Source: Fluviicola sp. | GTDB lineage: Bacteria; Bacteroidota; Bacteroidia; Flavobacteriales_D; Crocinitomicaceae | Assembly (NCBI RefSeq): GCF_030151805.1 | Contig: NZ_JASLCN010000471.1 | Span: 1 to 5,293, forward strand | Reading direction: 5' to 3' | Length of the DNA stretch: 5,293 nucleotides | Made by a program: the position numbers and the translations under genes | Shown here: one piece after another, positions 1 through 5,293 of the stretch | How the letters are laid out: each line of letters opens with the position of its first letter | Position numbering within the stretch: position 1 is the stretch's first letter | Notes under the pieces: model-generated | Told to the model about the DNA's origin: nothing | What the model saw: only the letters and a program-made list of their open reading frames with translations | Databases searched by the model: none

Positions 1-699
1 GGAGATCCATCAAACTTCGTTAACGGGGATGTGAATGAACACCCAATCGATGGAAACACCCTTGGAACGATTTACAAAGGTGGTATTATCGTACCTTTCT
101 TGATGGCGGTTAACTTAATCGTTATCATTTTCTCTGTTGAGCGTTTCATCAGCATCTCTAAAACTAAAGGTCGCGGAAACATCAACAAATTCGTTGAAAA
201 CATCAAGGATTTGATGGAATCAAACGATATCCAGGGTGCTTTGGAAGAGTGTGATAAGCAAAAAGGATCTTTGGCGAATGTTATTCGTGCAGGATTAGAG
301 AAATATGAGTCTGTAAGTAAAGATGCTTCTTTGGATAAAGAGCAAAAATCAGAAATCATCAAAGCTGAAATCGAAGAAGCAATTTCATTGGAGCTTCCGA
401 TGATGTCTAAAAACCTGGTTATTATCTCTACGTGTGTATCTATTGGTACATTGATCGGTTTGATCGGAACGGTATTGGGGATGATCAAATCATTCCAGGC
501 GATGGGTGCTGGTACTCCGGATACAACGAAACTATCTATCGGTATCTCTGAGGCCTTGATCAACACGTTCTTTGGTATCTTCGCTTCTACTGTTGCAACT
601 GTAATGTACAACTTCTTCAACACGAAGATTGACCAAATGACACATGCAATGGATGAGGCTGGATTTGCTATCGTTCAAAACTTCAATGCTAATAACTAA
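1..699 (+). CDS. exbB: ExbB/TolQ/MotA-family proton channel subunit (5' partial)
   Basis: This is the inner-membrane subunit that, with ExbD, uses the proton gradient to energise TonB. The reading frame is open from base 1, so the start lies upstream and 232 residues are visible. A GTG at 31 could be read as a start, but the codons before it (GDPSNFVNGD) look like the loop after a missing N-terminal helix. Three membrane segments are visible, at about window residues 28-49, 139-162 and 183-205. The second carries the family signature GLIGTVLGMIKSF and the third GISEALINTFFG. T157, E184 and T189 align by eye with E. coli ExbB T148, E176 and T181, which line the channel. A charged cytoplasmic domain (about 50-138) separates the first two segments, as expected. 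It is the first visible gene of the operon, 30 bases before exbD-1. MotA and TolQ share this fold, but the exbD and tonB neighbours favour ExbB. Confidence 0.93.
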   Translation, partial: GDPSNFVNGDVNEHPIDGNTLGTIYKGGIIVPFLMAVNLIVIIFSVERFISISKTKGRGNINKFVENIKDLMESNDIQGALEECDKQKGSLANVIRAGLEKYESVSKDASLDKEQKSEIIKAEIEEAISLELPMMSKNLVIISTCVSIGTLIGLIGTVLGMIKSFQAMGAGTPDTTKLSIGISEALINTFFGIFASTVATVMYNFFNTKIDQMTHAMDEAGFAIVQNFNANN

Positions 700-729
700 T
701 ATCCGTTAAACGGTATAATATACTAAGGA

Positions 730-1416
730 ATGGCAGAAATTAAAACACCCAAAGGATCCCCATCCATCGACATGACGCCGATGGTTGACCTGGCGTTCCT
801 GTTGGTTACTTTCTTCATGCTTGCAGCAACATTCCGTACTGATGAACCAGTTGAAGTTTCTATTCCATCGTCTATCGGAGACAAAGAAATTCCGGAAAAG
901 ACTTTGGTATTGGTAACTGTTGATAAAGGAGGTCGTATTTTCTTTTCCTGTACAGGTGAAGAGGTTCGTAAAAAAGTACTTGCCCAAATGGCAGCTAAGT
1001 ACAAGGTTCCGTTGAGTGAAGACAATATCAAAGAATTCGCACGAATTACAAGTATTGGATGCTCCATGAACCAACTTCCGCAATACCTTTCGTTGGATGG
1101 TGAAGGAAGAAAGAATTTCCCTACTGAAACAGGAATTCCTTCAGACAGTACACACAATGAATTGAAAGACTGGGTCAATTTCGCAAACCGCGAAATGCTG
1201 GATTACGGAAAGAAAATGTTTGAAGAAGAAAGTGCGAAACAAGGTAAGAATGCAGCTCCATTAAAAGCGGATGATTACAAACCGAAGTTTGTATTGAAAG
1301 CAGCAATGGATGCGGAATATGTGCGTGTGAAAAGCGCAATTGAAACATTCCGCGACCTGAATTTGAATAACTTGAACTTTGTGACTTCGCAAGAGGCAGC
1401 ACCAGTACGACATTAA
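730..1416 (+). CDS. exbD: ExbD-family biopolymer transporter, first paralogue
   Basis: This protein (228 residues) is the ExbD partner of the ExbB proton channel. The N terminus is a short cytoplasmic tail followed by one membrane helix at about residues 18-36. It contains the signature IDMTPMVDLAFLLVTFFML, in which D20 matches the proton-carrying aspartate (D25 of E. coli ExbD). The rest is periplasmic. Its length exceeds the roughly 140 residues of the classical protein because of a long middle region (about 75-185) with two cysteines (C74, C111). The C-terminal part ending NLNFVTSQEAAPVRH resembles the closing beta-alpha-beta of the ExbD fold. The start is firm: an in-frame TAA at 724-726 leaves ATG 730 as the only plausible start. 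AAGGA touches the ATG directly, too close for a normal Shine-Dalgarno. It lies between exbB and a second exbD and is surely cotranscribed with both. Confidence 0.93.
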   Translation: MAEIKTPKGSPSIDMTPMVDLAFLLVTFFMLAATFRTDEPVEVSIPSSIGDKEIPEKTLVLVTVDKGGRIFFSCTGEEVRKKVLAQMAAKYKVPLSEDNIKEFARITSIGCSMNQLPQYLSLDGEGRKNFPTETGIPSDSTHNELKDWVNFANREMLDYGKKMFEEESAKQGKNAAPLKADDYKPKFVLKAAMDAEYVRVKSAIETFRDLNLNNLNFVTSQEAAPVRH

Positions 1417-1433
1417 TAAAATAGCAAGAAAAA

Positions 1434-2078
1434 ATGGCAGAATTAGCACAAGATGACGGCGGAGGCAAAAAAGGAGGCAAAAAGCGTCCTAAGAGAAGTC
1501 CTGCGCGCATCGATATGACTCCCATGGTGGATTTAGGTTTCTTGTTGTTGACATTCTTCGTATTGACTTCAACATTTGCGAAACCAAAAGTAATGAGCTT
1601 GGTTTATCCGGCGAAAGATCCCGAAAAGCCAGAACAACCAAAAGAAGATCAATTGGTAAACAACGCGATTACCTTTATTGTTTCTGATGATCGTTTGTTC
1701 TTTTACAAAGGTGAGTTTTACCCGGAAGGAAATACCAAAGGAAAACCGGCAACAGAATTGACTGAAACAGACTTTGGTCCTACCGGAATTCGCAAGCTTC
1801 TTGCAGATGAAAACAAATTTGTTTTGAACAAGAAGTTGGAATTAGACGGAAAACTGCAACGCAAGCAAATCAATGATTCGGTTTATAAAAAAGATTTGAA
1901 TGAAGCGAAGAAAGATAACAAAGCGTTGAAAGTACTGGTAAAAACAGATATGAAGGCGAAGACACGAAACTTCATTGACGTGATTGATGAGTTGTACATC
2001 GCATCCATCGGGGTCATTGCTCCGGTTGATATCATGAACAGCGAACAGGCATTGTTAGACAAAACATTAAAGAAGTAA
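1434..2078 (+). CDS. exbD: ExbD-family biopolymer transporter, second paralogue
   Basis: A second ExbD (214 residues) follows the first by 17 bases. Its cytoplasmic tail is longer and strongly basic and glycine-rich (residues 9-25, GGGKKGGKKRPKR). The single membrane helix is at about 31-49 with the signature RIDMTPMVDLGFLLLTFF, where D33 is the expected proton-binding aspartate. The periplasmic part (about 50-214) has an insert rich in lysine and acidic residues (about 90-165). It ends in a well-conserved stretch, KVLVKTDMKAKTRNFIDVID, then APVDIMNSEQALL. The start is fixed by an in-frame TAG at 1422-1424 and an A-rich leader before ATG 1434. Paired exbD genes of this long type are usual in Bacteroidota. 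The two copies are similar around the helix and diverge in the periplasmic domain, which suggests a heterodimer or division of labour (inference). Confidence 0.93.
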   Translation: MAELAQDDGGGKKGGKKRPKRSPARIDMTPMVDLGFLLLTFFVLTSTFAKPKVMSLVYPAKDPEKPEQPKEDQLVNNAITFIVSDDRLFFYKGEFYPEGNTKGKPATELTETDFGPTGIRKLLADENKFVLNKKLELDGKLQRKQINDSVYKKDLNEAKKDNKALKVLVKTDMKAKTRNFIDVIDELYIASIGVIAPVDIMNSEQALLDKTLKK

Positions 2079-2079
2079 T

Positions 2080-2943
2080 ATGTTAATAGCAATCGTAATT
2101 CTATTAGTAGCAGGTATTTCGTTATACGAGTACTTAAGCTCTAAAAGCTGGCAGCAAGTAACATCTACAGAGCGTAATGACATCGTATTTGAAGACCGTA
2201 ACCATGAATATGGTGCGTATCAGATCCGTAGAAATTACAGCAGAAACTTGTTACTTGTAATGGCTGGTGTGATTCTGTTCATTGGGACCACTTTCGGGAT
2301 TTATAAGTTCATTATGACCCTTCCGGAAGAAAAACCCAAAGAATCTCCCTTGGACTTGACAGCTTTTGCTGTGGATGCTCCTTTGGACAAAGAGGATATT
2401 ATTGAACCTCTTGAACCGGAAATTCCGCCGATGGAGAAAACCATCCAGTTCTTACCTCCTGTAGTAACGGATGATGAAGTAACAAATCCTCCACCTCTTC
2501 AATCTGAATTGGAAGACACGAAAGCTTCCACGACAACGAACGAGAACGAAGGTGACCCGTTTGCAAAAGTAGACCCGACTCCTCCGAAACCGAAAGAGGA
2601 AAAAGTAGAGAAAAAAGAAGAGATTATTTACGACATCGTAGATGAGGCTGCTGATTTCCCTGGTGGTCGTGCTGCATTGTTGAAGTATTTGAGTGAAAAC
2701 ATCAAGTACCCGCAAACAGCCGTTGAAATGGGATTACAAGGTAAATGTTACCTTCAATTCGTAGTCAGTGAAAACGGTTTCATTTCTAACGTAAAAGTGA
2801 AGAAAGGTGTAACCGACTGTCCTGAGTGTGATCAGGAAGCTATCCGGGTTGTAAAAGGAATGCCGAAATGGGCTCCTGGAAAAGTGAATGGTAAAGCAGT
2901 AAACTCTACTTTCTCACTTCCGGTATCCTTCAAATTGAATTAA
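2080..2943 (+). CDS. tonB: TonB-family energy transducer with two membrane segments
   Basis: TonB (287 residues) carries energy from ExbB/ExbD across the periplasm to outer-membrane TonB-dependent transporters. It has a hydrophobic segment at residues 2-19, a basic loop (20-56) with the Bacteroidota-type motif ERNDIVFEDRNHEYGAYQIR, and a second membrane segment at 57-79. A proline- and charge-rich spacer (about 81-182, including PTPPKPKEEKVEKKEE) leads to the C-terminal TonB domain (about 188-287) with YPQTAVEMGLQGKCYLQFVV and a typical ending SFSLP-like stretch, VNSTFSLPVSFKLN. The basic loop implies a cytoplasmic position, so the N terminus would face the periplasm. The domain has three cysteines (C223, C247, C250), the last two as CPEC. 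An in-frame TAA at 2068-2070 makes ATG 2080 the only start, one base after the exbD-2 stop, which suggests translational coupling. A strong terminator follows. Confidence 0.93.
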   Translation: MLIAIVILLVAGISLYEYLSSKSWQQVTSTERNDIVFEDRNHEYGAYQIRRNYSRNLLLVMAGVILFIGTTFGIYKFIMTLPEEKPKESPLDLTAFAVDAPLDKEDIIEPLEPEIPPMEKTIQFLPPVVTDDEVTNPPPLQSELEDTKASTTTNENEGDPFAKVDPTPPKPKEEKVEKKEEIIYDIVDEAADFPGGRAALLKYLSENIKYPQTAVEMGLQGKCYLQFVVSENGFISNVKVKKGVTDCPECDQEAIRVVKGMPKWAPGKVNGKAVNSTFSLPVSFKLN

Positions 2944-2961
2944 TATAGTTATTCAAAATTT

Positions 2962-2995
2962 ATCCCCCTCCGGCTCTGCCGAGGGGGATTTTTTT
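2962..2995 (+). terminator. Intrinsic terminator of the exbB-exbD-exbD-tonB operon
   Basis: ATCCCCCTC (2962-2970) pairs perfectly with GAGGGGGAT (2981-2989). A single bulged C at 2971 is followed by three more pairs (GGC with GCC) closing a TCT loop. Seven T follow or end the stem (2989-2995). It begins 18 bases after the tonB stop. The GC-rich stem and T run are textbook for Rho-independent termination on the plus strand. The upstream flank has no comparable A run, so it should not work as well in the other direction. Confidence 0.92.
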
Positions 2996-3003
2996 CATCC
3001 GAT

Positions 3004-3213
3004 ATGTACAAAAACGTCACTTATTTTATTTCCGGTTTCATGATCATCATGTGTTTGATCTTTGCCGGCTACCTGCTTTTCACCGATTTGATTTTACAGA
3101 CGCTATTCGGTCCCAAAAGACAAATCATGATCGCCATGTTGTTGCTTTACGCATTCTATCGCGGTTATCGTTTGTATATTGGTATTCGAAACGACAGAAA
3201 AGAAAAAAGATGA
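3004..3213 (+). CDS. Small two-helix membrane protein, function unknown
   Basis: I do not recognise a named family for this 69-residue protein. It has a short N-terminal tail, a hydrophobic segment at about residues 7-28 (one cysteine, C17), a polar turn with FGPKRQ at about 35-40, a second hydrophobic segment at about 41-60, and a basic tail RNDRKEKR. The basic turn and tail give no clear topology. ATG 3004 is the first possible start, because no ATG, GTG or TTG lies in frame between the tonB stop and this codon. The start comes 8 bases after the terminator T run, with a T-rich leader and no ribosome site. The stop overlaps the next start as ATGA (3210-3213), so the two genes are almost certainly translated together. 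That coupling and the sensible membrane profile are the main support for its being real. A role anchoring or assisting the lipoprotein or the Ton complex is conjecture. Confidence 0.8.
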   Translation: MYKNVTYFISGFMIIMCLIFAGYLLFTDLILQTLFGPKRQIMIAMLLLYAFYRGYRLYIGIRNDRKEKR

Positions 3214-4115
3214 GACAGCTCAAACCATTTTTAGTGATTATCGGAACCAGCATGTTACTTTCAGCATGCGACCAATCCAAACCAAAAGATACTCCCCGAA
3301 AAGGACAAAAAACATTCTACGCGGACGAATCTTACCAACCTTTGATGGAAACAGCGAGCTATACGTTTATGGGGACTTTCCCGGATGCTCAGCTCGACTT
3401 TGTTTATACCAGCGAAACAGATGCTATGAATGCCATGGCTCATGGAAAAACACGAACAATCTTCGTTTCAAGGGATTTCACGGATAAAGAGAAAAAAAGT
3501 CTACGGACTTCCAATATCCAGGTTGAAAGCGAAATTTTTGCCCATGATGCCGTTGTTTTCATCGTCAATTTGGGGAATAATGACACACTTTTGACGCAAG
3601 CGCAGCTAAAAGCTATGCTTACGGGGAAAAATGCTGTTTGGCCCGCTTCCAAAAAACCGGTTGAAGTGGTTTTTGACCGTGTTCAATCCGCTAATTTCAA
3701 TTACATGCTGAATTGGTTGAAAGGTGTCCCTTACGGGGAAGGTGTTCACGCAACCAAATCGACCAAAGAGTTGATCAAATATGTTCAGGAGCATCCTTTA
3801 ACCCTTGGAGTAATTGGCTACAACTTCATCAGCGATTTCGATGATTCAGTTGTAAAAAACCGTTTGAAACAATTCCGCACTGTTGCAATTCAGGATCAGG
3901 AAGGAAGTTACTGGAGAGCAGATAAAGCTTCTATCACCGAGAAAAAATACCCGTTCTACCGACCGGTCTGGTATATCAATTCAGGAGCTCCCGACGGATT
4001 AAACACCGGATTTATTCATTTTCTTTCCGGAAGACAAGGTCAATTACTTCTGGAAAAATGTGAATTAGGTCCTGGAAAAGGAACCCCAAGAGAAATCAAC
4101 TTTATAACAGAGTAG
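3210..4115 (+). CDS. PstS-like substrate-binding lipoprotein
   Basis: This 301-residue protein is an exported lipoprotein of the periplasmic binding-protein fold related to phosphate-binding PstS. The frame is open further upstream (to 3051), but ATG 3210 gives a basic N terminus (MRQLK), a hydrophobic core and a lipobox LSAC with the lipidated C20. Earlier starts would overlap the small gene and bury this signal. The mature part begins after a short polar linker. ADESYQPLM at about 38-46 and TRTIFVSRDFT at about 81-91 fit the first lobe. The stretch AHDAVVFIVN (111-120) followed by TQAQLKAMLTGK is typical of the family, as is the closing WYINSGAPDGLNTGFIHFLSG. I see no classical glycine/serine phosphate-binding loop near the N terminus, so the ligand is uncertain. 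No pstC, pstA or pstB genes are visible nearby. It overlaps the upstream gene by four bases. An A-rich leader (AAAAGAAAAAAG) precedes the ATG. Confidence 0.87.
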   Translation: MRQLKPFLVIIGTSMLLSACDQSKPKDTPRKGQKTFYADESYQPLMETASYTFMGTFPDAQLDFVYTSETDAMNAMAHGKTRTIFVSRDFTDKEKKSLRTSNIQVESEIFAHDAVVFIVNLGNNDTLLTQAQLKAMLTGKNAVWPASKKPVEVVFDRVQSANFNYMLNWLKGVPYGEGVHATKSTKELIKYVQEHPLTLGVIGYNFISDFDDSVVKNRLKQFRTVAIQDQEGSYWRADKASITEKKYPFYRPVWYINSGAPDGLNTGFIHFLSGRQGQLLLEKCELGPGKGTPREINFITE

Positions 4116-4120
4116 AAAGA

Positions 4121-4173
4121 GTTCAATAAGTTCAAAAGTTCAAATCCAAATTGAACTCTTTGAACGTTTGAAC
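4121..4173. repeat. Imperfect hairpin of six GTTCAA units
   Basis: GTTCAA occurs at 4121, 4130 and 4138, and its complement TTGAAC at 4151, 4160 and 4168. The three pairs nest into one long stem with a seven-base loop (4144-4150). A bulged C at 4158 and a small asymmetric internal loop (4127-4129 against 4166-4167) interrupt it. The inner part alone gives 14 pairs with one bulge. A competing fold pairs AAAGAGTTCAAT (4116-4127) perfectly with 4150-4161. It starts five bases after the lipoprotein stop. The downstream flank is CCCCCTTGAGCC rather than a T run, so it is not a standard terminator, although it may end or protect the transcript. Confidence 0.8.
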
Positions 4174-4372
4174 CCCCTTGAGCCGTTACTTTTACGATTG
4201 ATTTTCAGAAAAATATCATTCAATTTCAATACGCTTCACTTCAATCAATGAAGCACACATCCAAGTCGATTTGTATGAAATAATCGTTAAGAAATACTTC
4301 GATTTGATCAGTTTATACTAATTTGGCAAAGGAATTGTATAATGCATCCATACGTTGAAAAGACAAAATAAC
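4174..4372 (+). promoter_or_regulatory. Probable control region of the TPR gene
   Basis: These 199 bases between the hairpin and the TPR start hold no gene I can support, and they are AT-rich. They probably contain the promoter of the TPR gene. I find no clean Bacteroidota promoter (TTG about 20 bases before TAnnTTTG). Near misses are TAATTTG at 4319-4325 and TATAAT at 4338-4343, neither with a properly spaced upstream element. TCGATTTG occurs twice, at 4266-4273 and 4299-4306. A small inverted repeat CTTCA/TGAAG lies near 4240. The leader before ATG 4373 is A-rich (GACAAAATAAC), which is normal for this phylum. Confidence 0.35.
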
Positions 4373-5293
4373 ATGAACAAGTTAAAACTATTCGTTTTTG
4401 CACTAGGTTTAGGAACAGCTGTACAGGCTCAAACATTGCAAGACGCAAACAAGAAAACGGAAAATGAGCGTTATGATTTAGCGCGCAAGGAGTATGAAAA
4501 GTTGGTTCAGGCTGATCCAAGCAGCGTAGAGAACGCTTTCTTTTTCGGAAATTTTTACGCTATTGTTGATGAGAAGGACCAGGCAATCCAAATGTGGAAA
4601 AAAGCGGGTTCTATTAACCCGGAAGACAAACTCGGAATGGTTGCTGCATCCAAAGCAATTTATTTTTCCGGTGATACTGCAACAGCAAGCTCACAATTTT
4701 GTGAATTGATCAAAAAAACAAAACGCAAAAACCCGGTAGTACTTCACCGTATTGCTGAAACATATGCAACAGGTCCGTTGAAAAACCTGAAATTGGCTGA
4801 GATCTATTTGCGTGATGCGATTAAACTGGATCCTAAAAATCTGGATGCTTACGTATTATTAGGGGACGTTTTGCTCGCTCAAAGTGCTTCGAATGCTTCC
4901 GCAGCTACAGAACAATACAACAATGCACTGGCAATTGATCCGAACTCTGCAAAAGTAATCGTACGTAAAGCTCAGATTTACCAACGCGTTCAAAACTATA
5001 AGCTGGCAAACGAAGAGTACAAAAAAGCTCAGGCTGCTGATCCGAACTACGCACCTGCGTACCGCGAAAATGCAGAGTTGAACATTTTATTCGATCAGTA
5101 TGCTGCTGCAATCGAATGTTGGGAAAAGTATCTGAAACTGAACGATACGGACGAAGCTCGTTACCGTTATGCAAGTTCATTGTTCGGAGCAAAACAATAC
5201 TGTAACGTATTGCCACAGATCGAGCGCATTGAAAAAGACGGATTTACGAATTTGTATACGAAACGTATGTTGTTCTACTCTTTGTATGAGTGC
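4373..5293 (+). CDS. Exported tetratricopeptide-repeat protein (3' partial)
   Basis: The frame is open from ATG 4373 to the last base, giving 307 residues without a stop. An in-frame TAA at 4340-4342 limits the start to this ATG or a weaker TTG at 4355. The ATG gives a good signal peptide: MNKLK, a hydrophobic stretch to about residue 16, and likely cleavage near VQA-Q (19/20). No cysteine follows, so it is not a lipoprotein. From about residue 31 it is alpha-helical with TPR units, shown by A/Y/G spacing and turn motifs ADPS (47-50), NPED (82-85), LDPKN (152-156), IDPNS (188-192) and ADPNY (222-226). That is about five to six repeats, and more may lie beyond the window. TPR arrays bind proteins or peptides, so it is probably a periplasmic scaffold. 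Its partner is unknown. It has its own upstream gap and may be transcribed separately from the lipoprotein gene. Confidence 0.88.
   Translation, partial: MNKLKLFVFALGLGTAVQAQTLQDANKKTENERYDLARKEYEKLVQADPSSVENAFFFGNFYAIVDEKDQAIQMWKKAGSINPEDKLGMVAASKAIYFSGDTATASSQFCELIKKTKRKNPVVLHRIAETYATGPLKNLKLAEIYLRDAIKLDPKNLDAYVLLGDVLLAQSASNASAATEQYNNALAIDPNSAKVIVRKAQIYQRVQNYKLANEEYKKAQAADPNYAPAYRENAELNILFDQYAAAIECWEKYLKLNDTDEARYRYASSLFGAKQYCNVLPQIERIEKDGFTNLYTKRMLFYSLYEC

Noticed and set aside
31..33. GTG at 31 as the start of exbB
   Set aside because: The frame continues open to base 1 with residues that fit the family, and the N-terminal helix expected in Bacteroidota relatives would be missing. The gene is cut by the window edge.
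72..623. Long minus-strand frame within exbB
   Set aside because: It is a shadow of a conserved gene, with no plausible leader and no recognisable domain.
725..729. AAGGA as the ribosome-binding site of exbD-1
   Set aside because: It touches the ATG with no spacer, so it cannot pair with 16S rRNA in the normal geometry. The start is instead fixed by the in-frame stop just upstream.
706..1178. Overlapping minus-strand frames within exbD-1
   Set aside because: They are antisense to a gene with clear family motifs, and their protein sequences show no domain character.
3051..3209. Upstream extension of the lipoprotein reading frame to the ATG at 3051
   Set aside because: It would overlap the small membrane protein in another frame, and would put a non-signal, basic stretch ahead of a clear lipoprotein signal peptide that starts at ATG 3210.
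4338..4343. TATAAT as a sigma-70 promoter box for the TPR gene
   Set aside because: No TTGACA-like element lies at the right distance, and Bacteroidota primary promoters use a different consensus. It was kept only as a note in the control-region entry.
4905..5216. Minus-strand frame of 103 codons in the TPR gene
   Set aside because: It lies antisense to the TPR repeats and arises from their codon pattern. No start context or domain supports it.

Overview
The window looks like chromosomal DNA of a Bacteroidota bacterium, most likely order Flavobacteriales. The reasons are protein family resemblance (long ExbD proteins, a TonB carrying an RN.EYGAYQIRRNY cytoplasmic motif, a PstS-like lipoprotein and a TPR protein in one row), moderately AT-rich sequence, and A-rich rather than Shine-Dalgarno-like leaders before most start codons. 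A genus-level call (for example a Fluviicola/Crocinitomicaceae relative) would be a guess.

Layout: all six genes read on the plus strand. Positions 1-2943 hold a tight inner-membrane energy-transduction operon: exbB (5' end cut off by the window), exbD-1, exbD-2 and tonB, with gaps of 30, 17 and 1 bases. A strong intrinsic terminator (2962-2995) closes it. Only 8 bases later, a two-gene unit starts. It holds a 69-residue two-helix membrane protein (3004-3213) that overlaps by ATGA a 301-residue lipoprotein of the PstS-like substrate-binding fold (3210-4115). A 257-base gap follows, with a three-unit GTTCAA inverted-repeat hairpin and the probable control region of the next gene. From 4373 to the end runs a secreted tetratricopeptide-repeat protein, open at its 3' end.

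How they may work together: ExbB and the two ExbD proteins should form the proton-driven motor that energises TonB, which spans the periplasm to power TonB-dependent outer-membrane transporters. The small membrane protein, the lipoprotein and the TPR protein are not classical Ton components. I recall similar neighbourhoods in other Bacteroidota, so they may be accessory periplasmic or envelope parts of this Ton system, but the sequence alone does not prove this. I saw no tRNA, rRNA, CRISPR array, insertion sequence or phage signature. Most of the window is ordinary core-type DNA. The points worth a second look are the gene association, the terminator set against a start codon, the CxxC in TonB and the hairpin repeat.
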